From Ignavibacteriales bacterium (GTDB lineage Bacteria; Bacteroidota; Ignavibacteria; T3Sed10-11), in assembly GCA_003568415.1 (NCBI GenBank), contig PWXV01000336.1, positions 1 through 64,000 of the forward strand: DNA of 64,000 nt, given 5' to 3'. A program made the translations under genes and the position numbers. How positions within the stretch are numbered: the first letter of the stretch is position 1; each line of letters starts with the position of its first letter. Below the pieces are notes generated by a model. The model was not told the DNA's origin and made no database searches. It saw only the letters and a program-made list of their open reading frames with translations. Below, piece after piece: positions 48,815 to 58,321 of this stretch.

Positions 48815-51346
48815 GTGAAATATCACACAATATTCAAAATGCATCGTTTTTGGTCTTTTGTAGTTTTACAATTCCTTATTACGGGAATTCTCACCGGACA
48901 GGAAAATCACAGCAAATCTTTACCTATCCCCGCATTTTCACATAGTGGTGCTCAATATACTGAACCGTTTGAGCTCTCATTTGAAAACGATGAAAATGTC
49001 ACAGTGTACTACACAACTGATGGCAGTATACCGGATGCTATTTCGGGCAATGAATACACCGAACCGGTTACCATTAGTGGTACGATCGTTGTAAGGGCAC
49101 GGGTGTATAACGAAAATGGTCAGCCGGGTGAGGTCGTCTCAAACGTCTTCACAAGGTTGGATGATGAGGTGGCAAATTTTAACTCCGATCTGCCGCTTGT
49201 TATTATGCATCAATTCGATGTTCCGATAGTTCCTTCCGACCGTACCCCTGCATACATTACGATTATCGACCATAATCAAGGGGAACGAACGTGGCTTGCG
49301 GGGGATGTGGATCTGCAGAGCCGTATTCAAACCAATATTCGCGGATCGAGTTCACAGCAGTTTCCGAAAAAACAATATGCGGTACGCTTGGTTGATGGCG
49401 ACGATGAAAACCGCAATGAGGAGGTACTGGGAATGCCTTCCGAGAATAACTGGATCCTGCATGCACCGTACGATGATAAGACCCTTATGCGGAATGCAGT
49501 CGCTTACCGGTTAAGCCGGGATATGGGATGGTATGCCCCGCGCACAAGGTTTGTCGAAGTTTTTCTCCATGAAGGCAGCGGCCCGGTAACCGAAGAGCAT
49601 TACCACGGTGTCTATATGATGGTCGAACGTATCAAGTGGGATAATAACCGGGTTGATATAGAAAAAGTAACACCCGAAGATAATGCCGAACCTGAAATAA
49701 CCGGCGGTTATATTATACAGAACGACCGGGATGTTCATTTAACTACTGCACGGGGATCGGAGTTTGCGTGCGTACGTCCGCAGGATTGGGATATTACCGA
49801 TGAACAACGGCAATGGCTTATAGGATATCTCGATGATTTTGAGGAAACACTGTTTGGATCCGGCTTTAAGGATCCTGAAACCGGATATCGATCTTTTATA
49901 AATACCGATTCATTTATCGATCATCATCTCATAACGGAACTAAGCAAAGAGATCGATGGTTACCGTCTGAGCACGTTTATGTATAAAGATCGTGAAGGGA
50001 AGCTCACTATTGGTCCTTTATGGGATTTCAATCTTAGTTTTGGTAATGCAAATTATCTCACGGGAGATGACCCCGAGGGGTGGTATTATGAACGTATTTC
50101 TAATCAAGATTATTTATATGGTTGGTACACCCGTCTCTTTCAAGACCCTGATTTCGGGCAACGGTATAATGATCGATGGTATACCTTACGGCAAACTATT
50201 TTTTCAAATGAATACATACTGGAAATTATTGAACAGTATGCCGAGCTATTGGATGAAGCTCAGGAACGCAACTTCGAACGCTGGCCGATTTTAGGTACCT
50301 ATGTATGGCCTAACCCTGACGGATATAGTGAACGGGATACCTATCGTAAAGAAATCGATTGGATGATCCGTTGGGTGGAAGCCCGGCTGGAGTGGCTCGA
50401 TCAACAGTTTGGTGAACCGGCAATCGAAACATTACTTCATTACTGGTATTTTTCAAATGAGCTTGCCAACAACACACCGTTTGAATATGTCGAATCAACT
50501 TTTAGTATTGCTGACGATGCCGCGATTGAATATCGCTCAGCACTGCAGGGATATCCGTTTTATCCCGATCATGAGAACTGGCGTAAGGCATCGATGGAGC
50601 GCCGGAACAGACCAACATCGTTAAATTATCAACCTGCCGGTAACAATGGTGCCTTGTACGATGAAACCAATACGCGCGGATTGCAGGTACGTCAGCCATT
50701 TACCGGTGATGCGGGTGAGAACACGATGATTTTTCATGTTTCGACAAAAGGATATGAAAATATTTCTTTCAGTTTTGCTGCAAAAGATGAGGGAGCAGCG
50801 AATAGCTTGATCGTCGACTATTCGGTTGAACCGAACAGTGATCAGTGGGATACGACAGGAATGACCGCGTCAGTCTTGGAGCTTCAGGATAGCTATCAAC
50901 TATACGAGATTAATTTTTCAGATGCGGAATCGGTTGATAATAATCCGGATTTCAGAGTACGTATCCGTTTTGATGGTGACGATATGACTGCCGATGAAGG
51001 TGAGAGGGTCACTTTTAATAATATTGCTCTCACCGGAGAAACACCCGTAGTCAGTGTACCACAGCAGGAAAAGACAACTGCCGCTGCATATCGCCTCGAG
51101 CAAAATTTTCCCAATCCCTTCAATCCCGAGACGACCATTCGATTTTCAATTCCGGAACAACAGAACGTCCGGCTGACGATCTATAATACACTCGGACAGC
51201 AAGTCGAGCAATTGCTGGATACCGAACTGAATCCGGGAAACCATGCTATCCCGTTCGATGCATCCCATCTTCCGAGTGGTGTGTACATATATCGAATAGA
51301 GGCAGGAGAATTTGTTCAGAGTAGAAAGCTCATGGTATTAAAGTAA
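48815..51346 (+). CDS. exported CotH kinase family protein with chitobiase-type beta-sandwich and T9SS type A sorting domain
   Basis: N-terminal signal; VTVYYTTDGSIPDAISGNEYTEPVTISGTIVVRARVYNENG; CotH core (RGSSSQQFPKKQYAVRL, NNWILHAPYDDKTLMRNAVAY, GVYMMVERIK, GPLWDFNLSFGNAN); C-terminus NFPNPFNPETTIRFSIPEQQNVRLTIYNTLGQQVEQL...SGVYIYRIEAGEFVQSRKLMVLK. Confidence 0.92.
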   Translation: MKYHTIFKMHRFWSFVVLQFLITGILTGQENHSKSLPIPAFSHSGAQYTEPFELSFENDENVTVYYTTDGSIPDAISGNEYTEPVTISGTIVVRARVYNENGQPGEVVSNVFTRLDDEVANFNSDLPLVIMHQFDVPIVPSDRTPAYITIIDHNQGERTWLAGDVDLQSRIQTNIRGSSSQQFPKKQYAVRLVDGDDENRNEEVLGMPSENNWILHAPYDDKTLMRNAVAYRLSRDMGWYAPRTRFVEVFLHEGSGPVTEEHYHGVYMMVERIKWDNNRVDIEKVTPEDNAEPEITGGYIIQNDRDVHLTTARGSEFACVRPQDWDITDEQRQWLIGYLDDFEETLFGSGFKDPETGYRSFINTDSFIDHHLITELSKEIDGYRLSTFMYKDREGKLTIGPLWDFNLSFGNANYLTGDDPEGWYYERISNQDYLYGWYTRLFQDPDFGQRYNDRWYTLRQTIFSNEYILEIIEQYAELLDEAQERNFERWPILGTYVWPNPDGYSERDTYRKEIDWMIRWVEARLEWLDQQFGEPAIETLLHYWYFSNELANNTPFEYVESTFSIADDAAIEYRSALQGYPFYPDHENWRKASMERRNRPTSLNYQPAGNNGALYDETNTRGLQVRQPFTGDAGENTMIFHVSTKGYENISFSFAAKDEGAANSLIVDYSVEPNSDQWDTTGMTASVLELQDSYQLYEINFSDAESVDNNPDFRVRIRFDGDDMTADEGERVTFNNIALTGETPVVSVPQQEKTTAAAYRLEQNFPNPFNPETTIRFSIPEQQNVRLTIYNTLGQQVEQLLDTELNPGNHAIPFDASHLPSGVYIYRIEAGEFVQSRKLMVLK

Positions 51347-51412
51347 AATCTATATAAGAAGTAAAATTAATTTATTACCGACCACCACACCCTTCAGCAA
51401 ACAGGAGGTTCC

Positions 51413-52258
51413 ATGGCTACAAAGCAGGAGAATAATGATTTAAGAATATATATTTCCGTGGATATGGAAGGAATAACCGGCATTGTCGACCGGGATCAGG
51501 TGATGCGGGGAGAAGGAGATTACGAACGTTGCCGCCGGTTAATGACTGAGGAGGCAAACGCAGCAGTACAGGGTGCACTGGATGCAGGGGCGACATATGT
51601 GTTGGTAAATGACTCGCACGGCAGCATGCTTAATATCCTCATCGAAGAGCTTCACCCTGAAGCACATCTTATTACCGGATATCCGAAAGATTATGCGATG
51701 ATGGAGGGAATCGAGGAGTCGTTTCATGCAGCGATGTTTATAGGTTATCATGCACGGCCGGGCACTATCAGCGGGATCCTCGACCACACTTATTCGAGCT
51801 TGACGGTATTTTCCATAAAGATCAACGGTATCGATATGCCCGAGCTCGGGTTGAATGCCTGGCTTGCAGGACATTTTAATGTGCCCGTTGTCTTCCTTTC
51901 GGGTGATAAAGGCGCATGCGATCAAACAGCAGAAATTCTCGGTGATAACGTCGAAACTGTTGCGGTAATGGAAGGTGTTGCACGTTCCGCTGCCAGAGCG
52001 ATGCCGCGCGAAAAAGCTCACAACCTGATACGAAAGAAGGTAAAGCAAGCAATCGAAAAACGCAATGAAATCAAACCATATGTGCTTGATAAACCATATG
52101 AGTTTGAGATTACATTTCTGAAAAGTAACAACGCAGACAATCCGTCTTTAGTCCCGGGTGTTAAACGCATTGACGGAAGAACGGTATGCTTTACAAGTAA
52201 TGATGTCCCCGAAGGATTTAAACTGATGCGTGCACTTATTGCTCTTGCGGGGACATGA
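51413..52258 (+). CDS. M55 family metallopeptidase (D-aminopeptidase DppA-like)
   Basis: ISVDMEGITGIVDRDQV, YVLVNDSHGSMLNILIEELHPEAHLITG, AMFIGYHARPGT, GILDHTYSS. Confidence 0.93.
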   Translation: MATKQENNDLRIYISVDMEGITGIVDRDQVMRGEGDYERCRRLMTEEANAAVQGALDAGATYVLVNDSHGSMLNILIEELHPEAHLITGYPKDYAMMEGIEESFHAAMFIGYHARPGTISGILDHTYSSLTVFSIKINGIDMPELGLNAWLAGHFNVPVVFLSGDKGACDQTAEILGDNVETVAVMEGVARSAARAMPREKAHNLIRKKVKQAIEKRNEIKPYVLDKPYEFEITFLKSNNADNPSLVPGVKRIDGRTVCFTSNDVPEGFKLMRALIALAGT

Positions 52259-52295
52259 TAATAAACTATTTTGTCTTAAGAATTAAAATACTCCA

Positions 52296-53981
52296 ATGAT
52301 TAGGCAACTATTCAAACTAAATATAATAGTATTGCTGCTTGTCGGTTGTGAGATCGAACGTGAACCGATCCAGGAAGCATACGAACGTATCGATACGTAT
52401 GCAGAGCAATTGATGGCACAGTACAATACACCGGGTATGACACTCATAATTACCGATCCTGAAGGCACGATCCATACTGCATCGTATGGCTTTGAGGATG
52501 TTAAAACCCGCAGCCCCGTAACCTCATCATCGCTTTTTCAAATCGGCTCTATATCGAAATCATTTACTTCAATCGCTTTGCTGCAATTACACGAAAGGGG
52601 AAAGGTTGATGTTCACGAACCGTTGACAGCGTATCTTCCCTGGTTTTCTGTGCGTTCAGAGTATGATCCCATAACACCCCATCACCTCGCAACCCATACG
52701 GCTGGAATACCCCGCGACCGTGACGATATACCCCCGTCGTGGTACTCCGCGTATGCTCTTCGCGACCGCGACGTTGCGGCACCTCCGGGTGAACGATACT
52801 CATATTCGAATATCGGTTATCAAACTCTCGGTGTTTTCCTTGAATCGGTTACGGAGAAACCTTATTCTGAAATCATACAATCTTCGATACTCGGACCGCT
52901 CGGGATGGATAATACCGCACCGGTTATCATCAACGAAATACGTCCCCGCCTCGCAACAGGATATACGTATCTGTATGACGATCGTCCGTCCCATCCCGAT
53001 CATCCGGTTGTCGAAACGACCTTCTTTGAATATCTCGCTGCCGACGGTTCAATCTCCTCAACCGCTGAGGATATGGCAAAGTATATGCGTATGATAATGA
53101 ACCGTGGTGAGATAGAAAACGGTCGGATACTTTCCGGGGATAGTTTTGATAAGTTCATTCAACGTGCAATTCAACTGGATGAGGATGGCCAGGAATTTTA
53201 CGGCTACGGTCTCAATATTAGTGAACGCGAAGACGATAGAATCATCATTAGCCACGGCGGCGGTATGGTAGGATACCGTACTATGATGATAGTCGATATC
53301 ACCACGGGTATAGGAGTTTTTGCTGCAGTCAACGGACCGGGGAGTCCGGGAAGTATCGGTCAGTTTGCCCTTGATGCACTGTATGCCACATTACATGAAC
53401 ACGATCTTCCGGAATTACCCGAAATGCGGGATCGCATGATCGTCGAAAATGCGGATGAGTATGAAGGTACCTATCTGACACCCGAAGGAGAGCAAATAAC
53501 ATTTGAAGCATCTGATAAGTCGCTTTTTCTAAGAGAAAACGATGAGAAAATTTTTCTCGAATACAGAGGCGGCGATCGTTTTTATGCCAACCATCCGGAT
53601 CATAATATTTTTTTCTTTACCTTTAAACGAAACGAAGAGGAGGTTCGTGAAGTAACGTATGGATCGAAGTGGTATGTCAGCGATCAATATGACGGTTCAC
53701 TGACCTTTGATTATCCCGAACGCTGGCAGGCATATCCCGGACACTACCGGACGCAAAATCCATGGTTCAATAATTTCAGAATTATTCTCAGAAAAGGAAG
53801 ATTGTTCCTTGTACTTACATCCGGTATTGAAATCGAATTATCTGAAATAGAACCCGGCATGTTTCGTGTCGGTGAAGAGCCAACAGCTGATCGATTACGA
53901 TTTGATACAGTTGTGGATGACAGGACATTGCGAACAAATTTCTCGGGAGTTGATTTTTATCGTGTGATGAAAAAACGGTAG
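52296..53981 (+). CDS. serine hydrolase, beta-lactamase/PBP4-like family, putative lipoprotein
   Basis: Lipobox LLVGC; SSLFQIGSISKSFTSIALLQL (SxxK), YSNIGYQTLG (YxN), ISHGGGMVGYRTMM (HxG). Confidence 0.93.
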   Translation: MIRQLFKLNIIVLLLVGCEIEREPIQEAYERIDTYAEQLMAQYNTPGMTLIITDPEGTIHTASYGFEDVKTRSPVTSSSLFQIGSISKSFTSIALLQLHERGKVDVHEPLTAYLPWFSVRSEYDPITPHHLATHTAGIPRDRDDIPPSWYSAYALRDRDVAAPPGERYSYSNIGYQTLGVFLESVTEKPYSEIIQSSILGPLGMDNTAPVIINEIRPRLATGYTYLYDDRPSHPDHPVVETTFFEYLAADGSISSTAEDMAKYMRMIMNRGEIENGRILSGDSFDKFIQRAIQLDEDGQEFYGYGLNISEREDDRIIISHGGGMVGYRTMMIVDITTGIGVFAAVNGPGSPGSIGQFALDALYATLHEHDLPELPEMRDRMIVENADEYEGTYLTPEGEQITFEASDKSLFLRENDEKIFLEYRGGDRFYANHPDHNIFFFTFKRNEEEVREVTYGSKWYVSDQYDGSLTFDYPERWQAYPGHYRTQNPWFNNFRIILRKGRLFLVLTSGIEIELSEIEPGMFRVGEEPTADRLRFDTVVDDRTLRTNFSGVDFYRVMKKR

Positions 53982-54027
53982 AAGAAAATCTTCTATTGAT
54001 TTATAGTGATGAATTACCTATAATAAA

Positions 54028-54050
54028 TTTACCGGTGTTGTTTACCGGTG
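54028..54050. repeat. 10-bp direct repeat TTTACCGGTG x2 upstream of the YtxH gene
   Basis: TTTACCGGTG at 54028-54037 and 54041-54050. Confidence 0.6.
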
Positions 54051-54090
54051 AGTAAATATTTTTAACTACATAAGCAGAAAGGATGGAGCT

Positions 54091-54330
54091 ATGGATTCAA
54101 CAACCAAAGTGCTACTTGGTTTTGTCGCAGGTCTCTCGATCGGCACTGCCCTGGGTATCATGTATGCACCTCAAAAGGGATCGACCACCAGGAGAAAAAT
54201 CGCACGAAGAGGTACCGATATTGTGGATGATTTCAGGGATAAGTTAGACGACTCCGTAGATGAGATCAAAGAAAGGTACGAAGCGACTAAAAAAGATGCG
54301 ATAGATTGGGTAAGTAAAGTAAAAAAGTAA
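54091..54330 (+). CDS. YtxH-like domain protein
   Basis: VLLGFVAGLSIGTALGIMYAPQKGSTTRRKIARRGTDIVDDFRDKLDD. Confidence 0.85.
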   Translation: MDSTTKVLLGFVAGLSIGTALGIMYAPQKGSTTRRKIARRGTDIVDDFRDKLDDSVDEIKERYEATKKDAIDWVSKVKK

Positions 54331-54356
54331 GGAGTGATTGAGAGTCCATCGATAAG

Positions 54357-54425
54357 AACGCGAATGACACAGATCGACAGAGGGTAAACAATATATATGT
54401 TTATCTGTATCATTCGCGTTTTTTT
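54357..54425 (+). terminator. long-stem rho-independent terminator
   Basis: AACGCGAATGACACAGAT...ATCTGTATCATTCGCGTTTTTTT (17/18 bp), with inner TAAACA/TGTTTA stem. Confidence 0.9.
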
Positions 54426-54472
54426 GTTCACAAACCAATAATCCTCCATTGATACGGAAAAGGAAAACAAAT

Positions 54473-55120
54473 ATGGGAAAAAAAATAGTACTCGGATGTT
54501 TAGGGGTCGGTGTTTTGGTGTTGGTTGTGGGCGGATATTTTGTATATACCCTCCTTATAAAACCGGTCACGGCCGGTATGAATGTTTTGAAAGATATTCA
54601 CGAAGCGAATGAACGCGTTGTAGATCAATCTTCTTATCAACCGCCTGCAAGCGGTGAAATGACCGAAGACCAGGTGGAACGGTTTGTCGCAGTGCAATCA
54701 TCAATTCGTCAGGGACTCGAGGGTCGCTTTACCGAATTTCAGGAAAAATATGAAGAAATTGGCAAGGAATGGGAGGATAGGGATCCGTCGATTCGTGAGA
54801 TAATGGGGGTTTGGGGAGATATAGTCAAGTTATATTCCGATGCAAAACGTATTCAGGTCGATGCGTTGAACAGCGAAGGATTCTCGCTTGAAGAATATCG
54901 GTTTGTGCAGCGCTCGTTTTATAAAGCACTGGGCCACGAGATATTCTCGTATAATCTGGATATGATAGCGAGATCGGCAAGCGAAGGTGATTTTGATTTC
55001 GATTTTGATCAGTATGAAGAACGGCGGATTGAAGAGGTCCCTGAAAAGAATCGTGAGTTGGTTGAACCCTATAGAGAATCGGCCGATGTATGGATAACTT
55101 TTGCCTGGTGGGGATTGTAG
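54473..55120 (+). CDS. hypothetical membrane-anchored protein (start refined from 54449)
   Basis: MGKKIVLGCLGVGVLVLVVGGYFVYTLLI N-terminal TM, then a soluble helical domain. Confidence 0.7.
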   Translation: MGKKIVLGCLGVGVLVLVVGGYFVYTLLIKPVTAGMNVLKDIHEANERVVDQSSYQPPASGEMTEDQVERFVAVQSSIRQGLEGRFTEFQEKYEEIGKEWEDRDPSIREIMGVWGDIVKLYSDAKRIQVDALNSEGFSLEEYRFVQRSFYKALGHEIFSYNLDMIARSASEGDFDFDFDQYEERRIEEVPEKNRELVEPYRESADVWITFAWWGL

Positions 55121-55170
55121 TGTGTTAGTTAATTACAATTTTTAATTGCATGCTCTCTTCGTTGGGTTAA

Positions 55171-55204
55171 ATTGGGCGAACAGATTGTTCGCCCAATTTT
55201 TTTA
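55171..55204 (+). terminator. rho-independent terminator
   Basis: ATTGGGCGAACA-GAT-TGTTCGCCCAATTTTTTT. Confidence 0.92.
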
Positions 55205-55252
55205 CATATCAATTTTAATGTTTAAACGTGTCTGCATCCCTTTATTATTATA

Positions 55253-56932
55253 TTAATCTCTCTCAAATACTACTCTTCCATCAATAATAGTATACACTAC
55301 CTCCGCATCGAGTATCTCTTCATCAGGAACTGTCATAATATCTTTCGACAGCACAACGATATCTGCAAGCTTACCAGGTGTTATGGATCCTTTGATATCC
55401 TCTTCAAACGCACCATACGCTGCATCAATTGTATATGAACGGAGAGCTTCTTCCCGCGTCATTGCTTGTTCGGGGAAAAATGCATTGCCGTCATCCATCA
55501 TCCTGGCGACCGATGCGTAAAAGCTCGTAATCGGATCGACATCTTCAACCGGTGCATCGGTACCGTTAACAATCACAGCGCCGCTGTCAAGTAAGTTTCT
55601 CCACGCATAAGCTCCTGTTCGGGCACGCTCTTCTCCAACCCTTGTTACAACCCACGGACCGTCCGAGGTACAATGAATTCCCTGCATCGATGCGATTACA
55701 CCGAGTTCTGCAAATCTCGGTATATCGGCGGGATGAAGATGCTGGGCGTGTTCGATCCTCCAGCGAAGATCACCATCATGGCTATATTGTTCAAAGGTAC
55801 GTTCATAAATATCCAGTGTTTCTCTATTACCCCTGTCACCGATCGCGTGCACACAAAGTTGATATTCGTGATCAATTGCAAGGCGTGCAGTTTCTTCAAT
55901 GTATTCAATAGCAGTGGTGTTGAACCCTTTCGTTTCAGGCCTGTCGGTGTACGGTTCGATAAGCCAGGCGCCGTGAGTACCGAGTGCACCATCGATTGCG
56001 CGTTTTATACCGCGAACAGTAAGAAAATTATCGCCGTATCCGATTGTCCGGTACGCTGCAAGTTTTTCCTCCAATCGTTCGTTCGGTTCACGTATCATTA
56101 CCCATAAACGAACGCCTAATTCTCCGTTTCCGGCCAGCTCTTTAAACGCATCGATTTCACGGAACGATGACCCGGCATCCTGAAAACTCGTGACGCCTTT
56201 GGATACTACTTCCCGTGTTGCATATTCGATCTGTTCATAGACATCGGGATCCCAGAGTTCGTTAACCGGTGATAGTAGGCCTTGCGCAGTTTGCCTTAAA
56301 ACTCCTGTTGGATTCCCGTCGGCATCGCGAACGATCTCGCCTCCCGCCGGATTGTCGGTTTCAAGTGTAATGCCGGCAATCTCCATCGCCCGGGCGTTTG
56401 CGAATGACATATGTCCGCTTGCGTGAGTTAGAACTACGGGATTCTCCGGAGAAATCTCGCTTAACGAATGATGCACCGGCAATCCCTGCACACCAGGTTC
56501 GGGGCGGGTGTCCCAATCCTCCTGATGCCAGCCGCGGCCGCGAATGAGATCACCCGGCCCGGCATCGTCAACGGCGTCGGCTACCATCCGGACTATCTCA
56601 TCCCAATTACGTGTGTCTCCGAGCCGGAGCTGCATCATTGCATTGCCGATTCCCGTGAAGTGTCCATGTCCTTCTATAAAACCCGGTATTGCAAGTTTAC
56701 CGGCAAGATCGATCACCTCGGTTTCTGTTCCTCTATGTATCTCAATTTCTTCATTGGTACCCGCGGCGATAATTGTGTTTCCTCTAATTGCAACCGCTTC
56801 CGCTTCCGGAAATTCATTATCTACAGTAACGATCTTGCCGTTATGAAGTATAAGATCGGCGGTTTCATCAGGTGCGCAAGAGAGAATGATAAAGCCAATG
56901 CTTAGAATAAAAAATGGTAATACGGTTTTCAT
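55253..56932 (-). CDS. amidohydrolase family protein (YtcJ/amidohydrolase_3-like), putative lipoprotein; start refined from 57013
   Basis: MKTVLPFFILSIGFIILSCAPDE (lipobox); ADLILHNGKIVTVDNEFPEAEAVAIRGNTIIAAG; IPGFIEGHGHF; IEHAQHLHPADIPRFAELGVIASMQGIHCTSD. Confidence 0.92.
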   Translation of the reverse strand: MKTVLPFFILSIGFIILSCAPDETADLILHNGKIVTVDNEFPEAEAVAIRGNTIIAAGTNEEIEIHRGTETEVIDLAGKLAIPGFIEGHGHFTGIGNAMMQLRLGDTRNWDEIVRMVADAVDDAGPGDLIRGRGWHQEDWDTRPEPGVQGLPVHHSLSEISPENPVVLTHASGHMSFANARAMEIAGITLETDNPAGGEIVRDADGNPTGVLRQTAQGLLSPVNELWDPDVYEQIEYATREVVSKGVTSFQDAGSSFREIDAFKELAGNGELGVRLWVMIREPNERLEEKLAAYRTIGYGDNFLTVRGIKRAIDGALGTHGAWLIEPYTDRPETKGFNTTAIEYIEETARLAIDHEYQLCVHAIGDRGNRETLDIYERTFEQYSHDGDLRWRIEHAQHLHPADIPRFAELGVIASMQGIHCTSDGPWVVTRVGEERARTGAYAWRNLLDSGAVIVNGTDAPVEDVDPITSFYASVARMMDDGNAFFPEQAMTREEALRSYTIDAAYGAFEEDIKGSITPGKLADIVVLSKDIMTVPDEEILDAEVVYTIIDGRVVFERD

Positions 56933-56946
56933 TATGTCCTCGTTTA

Positions 56947-58158
56947 TTAAATAAATATTCTTGGTAATGTTGCGCTTAAATGCATCGTAAGATCGTAGGT
57001 TGACGTGCCGCATGCTTTGTTTATGTCATCGGGACGCGAACCCTCGCGCCAGTCAAATACAGTCGCAATGTCCCCGATGTTGACTTCCTTTTCCGGTCCT
57101 ATTTTTATTATACTGTGACTTGCAGAAACAGATGCCACAACCGGGTATAGTTTATTATTGATGCGTATCTTTGCGCATCCGGCCGCCGATCGCTGCCAGC
57201 CGTCGGCGTGTCCGATGGGGATGGTTGCCACATAAACATCTTCTTCGGCTGTAAATGCTCTGCCGTAACCTGCTGTCTCACCTTTTTGTATTTTCTTCAC
57301 ATAAATCACATGGCACTTCAGGCTTAATGCGGGACGGAGATCCATCATATTGAGATCCCGTTGTTCCGGCTGAGGATAAATTCCGAATATTGCCATTCCC
57401 GGACGCACCATATCGAAATATGCTTCGGGATGCCAGAAGATCGGTGTAGTTGAGGCAGCGTGCATTCTTCCTACAGGAAGTCCTTGTTTTTTCAGTGAAT
57501 CGCATAATGCTGTGAATCTTCGTATCTGCTCTTTATCAAACTCCCTATCTTCGGTGAACGTCATCATCGTACCCTGGATCTTTATACCGTTTCGGCCGGA
57601 AAGATCGCGGTACAGGGATTCCGCCTCTGTATGCGGAACACCAACTCTGCCGAGGCCTGTATCGACGCACAATTCCACCGGAATTCTTTTTTGTAATTTT
57701 CTGCTGATACGCTCGAGCACATCTCCTATCGGCGTGTAAACCATCGGTGTTATGTTGTTTCGTATTGCTTCTCCCAGTTCTTCATCGGTGAACGGCCCCA
57801 TAAGCAATACCGGTTTCGTTATACCGTTCGCCCGTAAGGCAAGCGCTTCACTTAGCTTGACAACTGCAAATCCTTCAATGGCATTCAGCTGTTCTATAGA
57901 TTCGGCCACGTTCAGCAGTCCAGCGCCGTATCCGTTATTTTTAATAACCGCCATAATCGGTCTTCCATCGACGGCTGTATGAATTTGCTGAACATTGTGA
58001 ATGAGATGATCTTTTTGAATTTCGATCCAAGGATCGAACTCAGAATGACGAACGGATATGTTTTTATGTTTTTTATTGGTCTCGCCCGCAAACGACTCAA
58101 GGCGTATGAATGGTACTATTGAAAGCAGTTTGAAAAACGAACGACGAGTCGGTTTCAT
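56947..58158 (-). CDS. alr: alanine racemase with N-terminal twin-arginine-like signal
   Basis: MKPTRRSFFKLLSIVPFIRLESFAG (Tat-like); PIMAVIKNNGYGAGLLNVAE (PLP Lys region); ELCVDTGLGRVGV; FDMVRPGMAIFGIYP; IPIGHADGW. Confidence 0.9.
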   Translation of the reverse strand: MKPTRRSFFKLLSIVPFIRLESFAGETNKKHKNISVRHSEFDPWIEIQKDHLIHNVQQIHTAVDGRPIMAVIKNNGYGAGLLNVAESIEQLNAIEGFAVVKLSEALALRANGITKPVLLMGPFTDEELGEAIRNNITPMVYTPIGDVLERISRKLQKRIPVELCVDTGLGRVGVPHTEAESLYRDLSGRNGIKIQGTMMTFTEDREFDKEQIRRFTALCDSLKKQGLPVGRMHAASTTPIFWHPEAYFDMVRPGMAIFGIYPQPEQRDLNMMDLRPALSLKCHVIYVKKIQKGETAGYGRAFTAEEDVYVATIPIGHADGWQRSAAGCAKIRINNKLYPVVASVSASHSIIKIGPEKEVNIGDIATVFDWREGSRPDDINKACGTSTYDLTMHLSATLPRIFI

Positions 58159-58321
58159 AATGGAATAATATACAGAGCACCCGTAATGAATGCAAGATTT
58201 TCTATACTAATATCAAAATATAAGACAGCTTAGCTAACTTTGGAAAGTGTACCTAAAATCGATATATTTTATCCTGCTCACTTTATATTGATGTAAACAA
58301 AAATGGAGGAAAATTTTTGCA

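Noticed and set aside
51539-52048. 169-aa minus ORF opposite the M55 peptidase
   Set aside because: Shadow ORF; sense strand has strong family motifs.
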